From assembly GCA_032358165.1 (NCBI GenBank), contig JAALGY010000033.1, forward strand, positions 1,984,001 through 2,048,000: a stretch of DNA of 64,000 nt, given 5' to 3'. Positions 10,691-19,769 of this stretch are shown here, in pieces. Positions within the stretch are counted from its first letter, which is position 1. The number at the start of each line of letters is the position of its first letter. Made by a program: the position numbers and the translations under genes. The notes beneath the pieces were generated by a model. That model saw only the letters and a program-made list of their open reading frames with translations, was not told the DNA's origin and did no database searches. The DNA comes from Diplosphaera chodatii (lineage: Eukaryota > Chlorophyta > Trebouxiophyceae > Prasiolales > Stichococcaceae).

Positions 10691-13600
10691 GATGCAGCCT
10701 TGCATCTGCTCATCAAGAGGACCACCGCCGCCCAGCAGCCGCTCCCACGTCGCCAGCGCCGCCGCCATCAGCAGCAGCAACCGCAGCAGCCCACAACCCA
10801 GCAGCCCCTGCGCCTCAGCGCAGCGCAGCTGGGAGTGTGGCAGCAGCGCCTGCAGCAGCCTGACGCAGCAGCCCAACTGGTCGACATTGCAGCTGCAGCA
10901 GACGCCGCCCAGGTACCTGATGACATGCATGCTGTGGGCATGCAGTTCGACCAGTTTATCGAGACCACGCAGGCTGAGGTGGCTGCAACAGCGCCGGCCG
11001 CCAAGGGGCGGGGGCGTGACCGCAACGCTGTGCCCCGCTGGTGGGACGCTGAACTGGCTCGCGGGCGCCGCGCAGCGCGGCAAGCCGCGCGTCGCGACCC
11101 GCAGTCAGCTGCTGCTCGCGCACTGCGCCAGCAGTACCAGCACCTGCTACGCCGCACACAGCGTCAGTGGACCCGCAGTCAGGCTCTTTCTCTCACTGAA
11201 ATGGCTCGCTCTACCAACTCCAAAAAGTTCTGGCAGAAGTTCAAACCTGCTAAGAAGCGGTCCTGTCCCATAGCAGATGATGTGATGCTCGAGTCCTTCC
11301 GTAAACTACTGGATGCCCCCACACTTCCATCAAGCACTGCAGGTACCTCGGGTAGTGGGGCTGCGCCACCTTTTGCCGACGGGAGCGAGCTCAACTCGCC
11401 CTTCACAGCCGGCGCCGTGCAAGAGGCTATAGGAGCCCTGCGCGGAGGCAAAGCGACGGTGGGGTTGCTCAAATTGGATGCTTTATCTGTTGCAGCGGCG
11501 CAGCTTGCACCCTGTCTTGCATGTATTTTTAACTCGTGTCAACGAGTTGCAGCGTTGCCAAGGAGCTGGGCATTGTGCGGCATCACGCCAATTCATAAGG
11601 GGGGCGACACATCTGATCCGGGTAATTACCGTGGCATTGCTGTTGGGTCTCTGTTGGCAAAACTATATGCTTGCATGCTTAACGAAAAGCTTATGAGGTG
11701 GACCGAGCAGCACCAGCTGCGCGCACGCGGACAGGCGGGCTTCCGCAAGGACCACCGCACCACCGACCAAACCTTCGTCGTTCGCACCCTCATCGAGAAG
11801 GCCAAGGCAGATAAGCAGCCTCTGTACTCTTGCTTTGTCGATTTCAAGAAGGCATACGATACTGTACCTCGTGATTTGCTTTGGGAGAAGCTGCAGCGGA
11901 TTGGGGTGCATGGGGAGTTTCTGAGGGGGGTTCAGGCACTGTATGCTGATGTGCCAATGGCATTGCAGTTTGAGGGGGGAATGTCCGATACATTCCAGAG
12001 CACTTTGACATTGACATTGACATTGATTACATACTGGTGGTGGGCCATTTTGGCCTAGCCACAGGCTCTGGCGGAAAAACCCAGAGCAACATGCACAACG
12101 AGTCGTGTACGAAACCGTTCACTCCCCGCTGACAGAATGGTTCCACTCAATCCCGGTTGGATGCACACCCCTCCAACTCTGCACATTGATTGTGACAACC
12201 CCGCAAAAAGGCTGCCAGTTGCCCGGCATCCTGCTGCATAAAGCCTGCCACTGATGTGATGTTGCTGTCCTCAAACAGCTCCGAATGCTGCACCCTCTGA
12301 TCCACTAGGGCTGGACACCCCCAGACCATATGCGCCTCATCATCCACCACGCCGCAGCTACACCGCTGACACAGCCGCTCTGCCCGCGGCAGCCGCTGCC
12401 ACCTCCCTGTCTCCACCCCCAGCATGTGACTGCCCATGCGAAACTGTGCTAACCGCCGACGACCGGTCTTGGAGGCGACTGCCTGCAAGTAGCCGGCCAA
12501 CTGGTAGTTGTCACCGTTCACAGGGCCCCTGACTCCCAGCCACTCACGCACTTTGCGCAAGTCGCTGCCATTCACAGCATCGAAGGTGCGGCGTTGCACT
12601 TTGGGGGTTAAGCAGGGATGTCCACTATCTCCAACCCTTTTCGGGATTTACATTGACGATTTCCAAGCGGAGCTGGAGGCCGCCGGCGGGGACCTGGACC
12701 TGCCCACCCTGTGTGGTGTGCAGGCACCTGCCCTCTTCTATGCAGATGACCTGGACCTGGTGTCCACGTCCGTACGCGGCCTGCAGGCGCAGCTCGACCT
12801 GCTGGAGTCGTACTGCAAGCGCTGGCGCCTCACCGTCAACGTGAAGAAGACAAAGGTCGTGGTGTATGCAGCCCAGGCTGCTGCACCACCGGTTCTCACC
12901 TACATGCATGCTCCCATCGAAGTGCTGGACTCGTTTACCTATCTGGGGGTTGATATCTCTACTCGTAGTTCTTTTGCTGCCGCTAGCATCGGCAGAGCGG
13001 CCTCCGCCCAGCGCGCCGCACTTGCATTGCAGCATCGTTGCCACGACCTGAGCCTGCATGACCCAGCATTGCAGCTGCATTTGTTTGATGCACTAGTACG
13101 TCCTGTTATGCTATATGGTGTCGAAACATGGGGACCTGGGGCGTTATGTGGTACTGGCATGGATACTTGTGAGCTTGTCCATCGGAAGTTCCTTCGGTCT
13201 GTTCTTGGCGTGCGCACAGGCACTCCCAACGTGGCGGTGTTGGGGGAGCTTGGGCGGTTCCCAGTGGCGCACACGGCAACGCTGGCCATCTGCCGGTTCT
13301 GGAACCGGCTGGTCGCAATGCCGGACACCCGCCTCACCAAGCAGGCATTCCTGGAGAACTGTGCTCTGGCCACACGGCCGGGGCGCAGCACCAGCAGCTC
13401 AGCATGCTGGGCTGCCCAGGTGTGTTCGTTCCTGCACTTCATGTCACCCATCGTTGACGGCGTGCCGCAGCGCATTGACACATCTGTTGTCACTGCACAC
13501 CTGCAGCGCCGCACCTTCGATGCTGTGAATGGCAGCGACTTGCGCAAAGTGCGTGAGTGGCTGGGAGTCAGGGGCCCTGTGAACAGTGACAACTACCAGA

Positions 13601-13953
13601 TGGCCGGCTACTTGCAGGCAGTCGCCTCCAAGACCGGTCGTCGGCGGTTAGCACAGTTTCGCATGGGCAGTCACATGCTGGGGGTGGAAACAGGGAGGTG
13701 GCAGCGGCTGCCGCGGGCAGAGCGGCTGTGTCAGCGGTGTAACTGCGGCGTGGTGGATGATGAGGCGCATATGGTCTGGGGGTGTCCAGCCCTAGTAGAT
13801 CAGAGGGTGCAGCATTCGGAGCTGTTTGAGGACAGCAACATCACATCAGTGGCGGACTTTATGCAGCAGGATGCCGGGCAACTGGCAGCCTTTTTGCGGG
13901 GTTGTCATGATCAATGTGCAGAGTTGGAGGGGTGTGCATCCAACCGGGATTGA
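10691..13953 (+). pseudogene. LINE-B ORF, RT and zinc knuckle, split by self-insertion
   Basis: The open frame continues from 10691 to the insertion site at 12007, including motif A CFVDFKKAYDTVPRD. It resumes at 12604 with GVKQGCPLSPTLFGIY (motif B), FYADDLDLVS (motif C) and the C-terminal Cys/His knuckle, ending in a stop at 13951-13953. Unlike the 4784-8292 copy, it has no frameshift at the GGGCGG site. Inactive because of the insertion and the missing endonuclease N-terminus. Confidence 0.85.
12008..12595 (-). mobile_element. LINE-B inserted in LINE-B, opposite strand, 8-bp TSD
   Basis: A 588-bp LINE-B 3' fragment in minus orientation flanked by GCACTTTG at 12000-12007 and 12596-12603. 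It contains the C-terminal coding part (knuckle region) and 3' UTR. The target is the conserved sequence just before RT motif B. Confidence 0.93.
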
Positions 13954-14098
13954 TTGGAACCATTCTGTCAGCGGGGAGTGAACGGTTTCGTACACGACTC
14001 GTTGTGCATGTTGCTCTGGGTTTTTCCGCCAGAGCCTGTGGCTAGGCCAAAATGGCCCACCACCAGTATGTAATCAATGTCAATGTCAAATGGCACAT

Positions 14099-14320
14099 GG
14101 ATGGATAGCGGTAAGGGAAGTGCAAATAGCGATGGAAAAGGACCTTTGACCGGAAGGCTGTTTGTGTATTGCGTTTTTCAACGACTTATATACACAAACC
14201 ATGGAGGGCAGATTGCCGAAGCAACCACTTGCATAGGGTGGGGTGGGTTGGTCCCACACGGAACTAGACCCGAAACTTCCGCCACCGCCAGGGATCGAAC
14301 CCGGTCCCTGAACGGTGTCC
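14099..14320 (-). mobile_element. SINE-C, near full-length
   Basis: Reverse-oriented copy. Its 5' end is GGACACCGTTCAGGGACCGG (here at 14320) and its 3' end ACCGCTATCCATCCAT. It lies between a LINE-B tail and LINE-A coding sequence. It has the B-box-like GGTTCGATCCC within a hairpin, as in the copies at 17381 and 31087. Confidence 0.75.
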
Positions 14321-15549
14321 AATCACAGCACAGCGCCCTCGGCCAGCGGAGGTGACGATGACGTGCCCGCCCGCAAGATGATGGACCGCCCCTACTTCCT
14401 TGCCGAGCTCGCCGACCTCACCATCGTCCCCGACATCTACGGCTACGGCGAGGAAGACCGCAACCTCATGGAGGACGAGGTCTCCCTTGGCACGGCACAC
14501 CTCTTGAAGTCGGAGCTGCTGCAGCAAGGCCGCATCACCCTGGCCACCACACAGCCCACAGCCATCCCCCGCTGGTTCGCCCCAGGCTACGCCCGCGTTG
14601 AGGCCGCCGAGCATGCCGTCATCACCGACGCCCAGCAGCACCGCACGGCTCAGCGGGACCACATCGACCACCCAGACTGGGTCACACGCACCTCCCCGCC
14701 AGCACCACTGCCGATGACGGCAGCACCCCACTCCACTGCTCCGACGCCCACTCAGCCGACCCAGCCAGACTCCCCACCGCCTGCCGACCAGCCCACGACC
14801 AGCTCCCCATGCTCTGCCTCACCCTCGCCAGCAGCAGCTCCACACCGTCTCCCATGCTTCCTCGCCATCACAGGACCCCAACCAAGCGTGCACGCCATGG
14901 TGACACGGGCCAGCGGCCCACAGCAGCGGCCCCAAGCACACCCTCGCCGGCCACGCCGACAACGCCAGCCTCCTCAGGACAACACCACCCCTGCCGTCGC
15001 CTCCAAGTATCGCCGTTGCTGGGACCAGCTCTGCCGCACCAACATCCGCAAGGCCGATGTCGCCGTCGCCTGGCGAGCCCTTCACTGCCAGCTCCGCACC
15101 CCATCTTTCCTCACCTACTGCCGCTACAAGCACGCCGCTGTCGAGATGTCAGGTGACTCCCCTATGCAGACTGTCAGCGGGGAGTGAACGGTTTCGTACA
15201 CGACTCGTTGTGCATGTTGCTCTGGGTTTTTCCGCCAGAGCCTGTGGCTAGGCCAAAATGGCCCACCACCAGTATGTAATCAATGTCAATGTCAATGCAG
15301 AGGGCCTGCTGCCGCTGGCCGGCTTGCCGTACCCCGCTCGCCAGCAACCCCGCCACCCTGCAGCCCACCACCATCGCCAACACCACCCACGTCCTCCTCC
15401 TTTGCCCGCTCACACGCCCTGCCCTGCAGTGGCTCTGCGACCTGTGGGCTGCCATCGACGGCGGCAACACACCCCCACCCACCCCTCATCTTCACCCTCA
15501 CTCTCAGTCCCATCCTGGACCCCCACCGCCACTCGCCTTCGCCTACACC
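14321..15549 (+). pseudogene. LINE-A C-terminal coding segment
   Basis: An open frame with RPYFLAELADLTIVPDIYGY, then KYRRCWDQLCRTNIRKADVA and AWRALHCQL, interrupted by a LINE-B fragment at 15171-15294. Past it, the frame gives CCRWPAC...TTHVLLLCPLTRPALQWL. The Cys pair followed by His and Cys resembles the C-terminal zinc-binding segment of LINE ORF2 proteins. It runs into the minisatellite of the 3' UTR. Confidence 0.6.
15171..15294 (+). mobile_element. LINE-B 3' fragment (124 bp), 7-bp TSD
   Basis: Flanked by ATGCAGA at 15164-15170 and 15295-15301. Contains only the LINE-B 3' UTR with its two hairpins and a tail of two hexamers. Confidence 0.92.
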
Positions 15550-15880
15550 TTCACACCTCACCTGCCAGCAACCGCCGTCACCTTCACCTTCACTTTCAGT
15601 CCCATATCGGACTCCCATCGCCGCTCACCTTCGCCTACACCTTCACACCTCACCTGACTCCCACCGCCACTCACCTTCGCCTACACTTTCACACCTTGCC
15701 AGCCAGCACCATCCTTCGTCTTCGCCTTCACTTTCAGTCCCATCCTGGACTCCCACCGCCGCTCACCTTCACCTACACCTTCAAACCTTGCCAGCCAGCG
15801 CCAGCCTTCACCTTCGACTTCACTTTCAACCCCATCCTGGACTCCCACCTCCGCTACTCGTCCCAGCCCGGACTCCAACC
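15480..15880 (+). repeat. LINE-A 3' UTR minisatellite
   Basis: Degenerate units with the CCATCCTGGACTCCCACC core, as at 13-480. It is followed by an AAGACCAAGAACAAGACC-type short repeat and then the unique LINE-A 3' UTR. Confidence 0.8.
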
Positions 15881-16589
15881 ACCGCGTACATTCAAGACCA
15901 AGAACAAGACCAAGAAGGAGACCAAGACCAACACCATAGTAGCATGACACCTAGCAGCGGTCACCCGCGGACCCCGCGTGGCTGGAGGCGTCTACCTCAG
16001 AAGACCCTGGAGCTGGTGTTGTGCATGGCGGACAGCTTGCGGCGTCAGCCGCCGGCCCTCTGTTGTTTGCCAGCATCAGCCCTCTGTCATCTTGGGTTTG
16101 GTTGCTTTCACCAGCATGCAGGGCGCCTCGCGGCGTATCCGGTCCCAGCAGGCCCAGAGCTCGGCGTACTTGTACGCAACCGGTCCCTGCATGTCTGCGC
16201 GGGGTTTTCTGGGTTTACCCGCGGGTGCCGTGGCACGTGGACAGACACACGTTACGACTCTTCAGGATTAGACACTCGCAGCGGTGCGACCTAGCCGCGT
16301 GTGCGTGGCCTTGCTGCCGCCGCCGCCAGGTCCCCGCACTTGTACGACCGTTAGGTAGCCTTCCTCATCGGGACTATTGCCTTGCGCTGGTCTCATGGGC
16401 CCTGCATTCCCTTGTGGTTTCAGTGTCCTCCATTGACATATTTTGAACAGAGCATTTTGATGACCTAGACAGCCGCCCTCACGTTCCCACGTGGGACGCC
16501 GCATTGTGCCGCAGAGCCTTGTTCCTTGAGCTTGGTTCTGGTCTGGACGCCCTTTGTAACAAACAAACAAACAAACAAACAAACAAACA
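15881..16589 (+). mobile_element. LINE-A 3' UTR and (CAAA)n tail
   Basis: Colinear with 500-1379 minus the SINE-C. Ends in AACAAACAAACAAACAAACA at about 16557-16589. Confidence 0.85.
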
Positions 16590-17087
16590 CCCACCCCTGA
16601 CGTCATCATTGCCGGCGACCCCACGGCGCCTCGCGGCGTATCCGGTCCCAGCGGGCCCAGAGCTCGGCGTACTTGTACGCAACCGGTCCCTGCATGTCTG
16701 CGCGGGGTTTTCTGGGTTTACCCGCGGGTGCCGTGGCACGTGGACAGACACACGTTACGACTCTTCAGGATTAGACACTCGCAGCGGTGCGACCTAGCCG
16801 CGTGTGCGTGGCCTTGCCGCCGCCGCCGCCAGGTCCCCGCACTTGTACGACCATTAGGTAGCCTTCCTCATCGGGACTATTGCCTTTCGCTGGTCTCATG
16901 GGCCCTGCATTCCCTTGTGGTTTCAGTGTCCTCCATTGACATGTTTCGAACAGAGCGTTTTGATGACCTAGCCAGCCGCCCTCACGTTCCCACGTGAGAC
17001 GCCGCATTGTGCCGCAGAGCCTTGTTCATTGAGCTTGGTTCTGGTCTGGACGCCCTTTGTAAAAAACAACCAAACAAACAAACAAAC
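16590..17087 (+). mobile_element. Second LINE-A 3' fragment with CAAA tail
   Basis: About 35 bp of other sequence, then LINE-A 3' UTR from GGCGCCTCGCGGCGTATCCG to the tail at about 17059-17087, which has one CAACC irregularity shared with the tandem units downstream. Confidence 0.8.
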
Positions 17088-17366
17088 CCCACGGCATGAC
17101 ACCCTGGCCGCCTTGACCCTGAGCTGTGGACCCGGCTTCGGGTCACCTACCTACAGAAGGCCTGGGACGCCCACTGTGCTGTCCATCATGGTGGACCCGC
17201 ACCCTCACCTACATCGATCGCCGCCGCCACCCTCCACTCCGCCGTCCAATCGATGCGCACCGAGTTCATCGCAGCCTACACCTCTCCCACGGAGCTCGCA
17301 CAGCAATGCGACGCGCACATGACTGGAGCCCAGCGGGGCCAAGGCGTTGACGAGGATAACAACCCC

Positions 17367-17599
17367 CGCTATCCATTCATTGGACACCGTTCAGGGACCG
17401 GGTTCGATCCCTGGCGGTGGCGGAAGTTTCGGGTCTAGTTCCGTGTGGGACCAACCCACCCCACCCTATGCAAGTGGTTGCTTCGGCAATCTGCCCTCCA
17501 TGGTTTGTGTATATAAGTCGTTGAAAAACGCAATACACAAACAGCCTTCCGGTCAAAGGTCCTTTTCCATCGCTATTTGCACTTCCCTTACCGCTATCC
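17367..17599 (+). mobile_element. SINE-C in tandem unit 1 only
   Basis: Units 2 and 3 read AACCCC-ATGACCGAC at the equivalent point, so the 233-bp insert is exactly defined. It begins with CGCTATCCATTCATT, which resembles the SINE-C 3' tail, followed by a full element starting GGACACCGTTCAGGG and ending ACCGCTATCC. This suggests a 5'-truncated head-to-tail dimer. No TSD longer than 2 bp. Confidence 0.85.
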
Positions 17600-17774
17600 A
17601 TGACCGACTTCAGGAGGATCTGGGTCGACAGCGGCCTCTGCAGCATCACCGGCCGCGACCTCGTCGTCCGCTGGACGGCCACTCACCCGGTGCCACTGCC
17701 AGCGGCATGCCCCCAGCCACAACCTCCTCCGCAGCCTCACAGTCAGCCCCAGCCTCAGCCTGAGTCACGCCCTG

Positions 17775-17790
17775 ACATTGATTACATACT
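17775..17790 (-). mobile_element. Tail-only LINE-B insertion (16 bp), 6-bp TSD
   Basis: ACATTGATTACATACT lies between GCCCTG at 17769-17774 and 17791-17796. The same insert is present in units 2 (about 19666) and 3 (about 21557), so it predates the tandem duplication. Confidence 0.8.
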
Positions 17791-17879
17791 GCCCTGTACC
17801 CCCACCATCGCAGCGACCACCTCCGGCGACTGCCTCCCCGCCGCGCCTCCAACTTATCTGAAGCACTGCCCTGCATGAC

Positions 17880-18480
17880 CACGGACTCCCACCGCCGCTC
17901 ACCCTCACCAACACCTTCACACTTCGTCAGCCAGCACCAGCATTCATCTTCACCATCACTTGCAGTCCCCTCTTGAACTCCCACCGCCGCTCACCTTCGC
18001 CTACACCTTCACACCTCGCCAGCCAGCATCCGCCGTCTTCCTCACCTGCACTTTCAGTCCCCTCCTGGACTCCCACCGCCGCTCACCTTCACCTACACCT
18101 TCACACCTCGCCAGCCAGCATCCGCCGTCTTCCTCACCTGCACTTTCAGCCCCCTCCTGGACTCCCACCGCCGCTCACCTTCACCTGCACCTTCACACTT
18201 CGTCAGCCAGCACCAGCCTTCACCTTCAATTTCACTTTCAGTCCCATCCTGGACTCCCACCGCCGCTCACCTTCGCCTACACCTTCACACCTCACCAGCC
18301 AGCACCAGCCTTCATCTTCACCCTCACTCTCAGTCCCATCCTGGACTCCCACCGCCACTCCCCTTCGCCTACACCTTCACACCTCACCGGCACCGGCACC
18401 GGCACCTTCACCCCCACTTCCAGTCCCATCCTGGACTCCCACCTCCGCTACTCGTCCCAGCCCGGACTCCAATCACCGCT
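17880..18480 (+). repeat. Minisatellite in tandem unit 1 (also about 19771-20371 and 21662-22262)
   Basis: Six to seven units of the LINE-A 3' UTR minisatellite, including a small CACCGG triplication (ACCGGCACCGGCACCGGCAC) near 18390. Confidence 0.8.
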
Positions 18481-18664
18481 TACCTTCACGACCAAGAAGC
18501 AGCGGTCACCCGCGGACCCCGCGTGGCTGGAGGCGTCTACCTCGGAAGACCCTGGAGCCCGGTGTTGTGCATGGCGGACAGCTTGCGGCGTCAGCCGCCG
18601 GCCCTCTGTTGTTTGCCAGCGCCAGCCCTTAGTCATCTTGGGTTTGGTTGCTTTCACCAGCATG

Positions 18665-18894
18665 CTTTATGCAGCAGGATGCCGGGCAACTGGCAGCCTT
18701 TTTGCGGGGTTGTCATGATCAATGTGCAGAGTTGGAGGGGTGTGCATCCAACCGGGATTGAGTGGAAACATTCTGTCAGCGGGGAGTGAACGGTTTCGTA
18801 CACGACTCGTTGCGCATGTTGCTCTGGGTTTTTCCGCCAGAGCCTGTGGCTAGGCCAAAATGGCCCACCACCAGTATGTAACCAATGTCAATGT
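18665..18894 (+). mobile_element. LINE-B 3' fragment in each tandem unit, 4-bp TSD
   Basis: 230 bp of LINE-B (last codons and 3' UTR) inserted in the LINE-A 3' UTR between CATG (18661-18664) and CATG (18895-18898). Repeated at +2124-233 and +1891 in the next units. Confidence 0.85.
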
Positions 18895-19210
18895 CATGCA
18901 GGGCGCCTCGCGGCGTATCCGGTCCCAGCGAGCCCAGAGCTCGGCGTACTTGTACGCAACCGGTCCCTGCATGTCTGCGCAGACTTCCTCATCGGGACTA
19001 TTGCCTTGCGCTGGTCTCATAGGCCCTGCATTCCCTTGTGGTTTCAGTGTCCTCCATCTACATGTTTCGAACACCTGATGTTTGACGTGATATTCATTCG
19101 CCGCTCTCATGTTGACATGTGAGAAGCCGCATTGTGCCGCAGAGCCTTGCTCTTGAGCTTGGTTCTGGTCTGGACGCCCTTTGTAAAAAACAACCAAACA
19201 AACAAACAAA

Positions 19211-19769
19211 CCCCACGGCATGACACCCTGGCCGCCTTGACCCTGAGCTGTGGACCCGGCTTCGGGTCACCTACCTACAGAAGGCCTGGGACGCCCACTG
19301 TGCTGTCCATCATGGTGGACCCGCACCCTCACCTACATCGATCGCCGCCGCCACCCTCCACTCCGCCGTCCAATCGATGCGCACCGAGTTCATCGCAGCC
19401 TACACCTCTCCCACGGAGCTCGCACAGCAATGCGACGCGCACATGACTGGAGCCCAGCGGGGCCAAGGCGTTGACGAGGATAACAACCCCATGACCGACT
19501 TCAGGAGGATCTGGGTCGACAGCGGCCTCTGCAGCATCACCGGCCGCGACCTCGTCGTCCGCTGGACGGCCACTCACCCGGTGCCACTGCCAGCGGCATG
19601 CCCCCAGCCACAACCTCCTCCGCAGCCTCACAGTCAGCCCCAGCCTCAGCCTGAGTCACGCCCTGACATTGATTACATACTGCCCTGTACCCCCACCATC
19701 GCAGCGACCACCTCCGGCGACTGCCTCCCCGCCGCGCCTCCAACTTATCTGAAGCACTGCCCTGCATGA
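19211..19769 (+). pseudogene. LINE-A C-terminal coding remnant (one per tandem unit)
   Basis: An open frame with VTYLQKAWDAHCAVHHGGP, MRTEFIAAYTSPTELAQQCD and FRRIWVDSGLCSITGRDLVV, then a Pro/Gln tract. Equivalent segments lie in units 1 (SINE-interrupted) and 3. A 16-bp tail-only LINE-B insertion breaks the frame near its end. Likely the extreme C-terminus of the LINE-A ORF; inferred from position before the minisatellite. Confidence 0.5.

Larger units (their letters stand above)
10691..14090 (+). mobile_element. 5'-truncated LINE-B copy
   Basis: Begins inside the LINE-B ORF (GATGCAGCCTTGCATCTGCTC) and runs to the (TGTCAA)n tail. It is interrupted by a second LINE-B in opposite orientation at 12008-12595. 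The 5' junction follows GC-rich LINE-A-like sequence. Confidence 0.85.
1380..16589 (+). mobile_element. LINE-A, probable single long copy split by nested insertions
   Basis: Inferred from matching flanks. Endonuclease and RT coding sequence (1421-4675) stops at a LINE-B insertion. An open frame without LINE-B similarity resumes at about 9036-10690, is cut again by LINE-B plus SINE-C (10691-14320), and resumes at 14321-15549 with a C-terminal Cys/His cluster. The minisatellite 3' UTR and a (CAAA)n tail end at about 16589. Further insertions lie at 4384-4405, 9399-9553 and 15171-15294, two of them with clear TSDs. Whether all segments belong to one element is not proven; the 4675/9036 junction has only a 3-4 bp candidate TSD (TTC/CTTC). 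Confidence 0.55.

Noticed and set aside
17381..17420. Possible tRNA gene (GGTTCGATCCC)
   Set aside because: Only a T-arm-like hairpin is present, no D-arm, anticodon arm or A-box, and it recurs as part of SINE-C.
17880..18480. CRISPR-like regular repeats
   Set aside because: Degenerate, directly adjoining units without unique spacers, in a eukaryotic retrotransposon 3' UTR.
17960..18718. 252- and 219-codon Pro/Ser/His-rich frames, repeated in each tandem unit
   Set aside because: They are the minisatellite read in different frames; no domain and no independent conservation.
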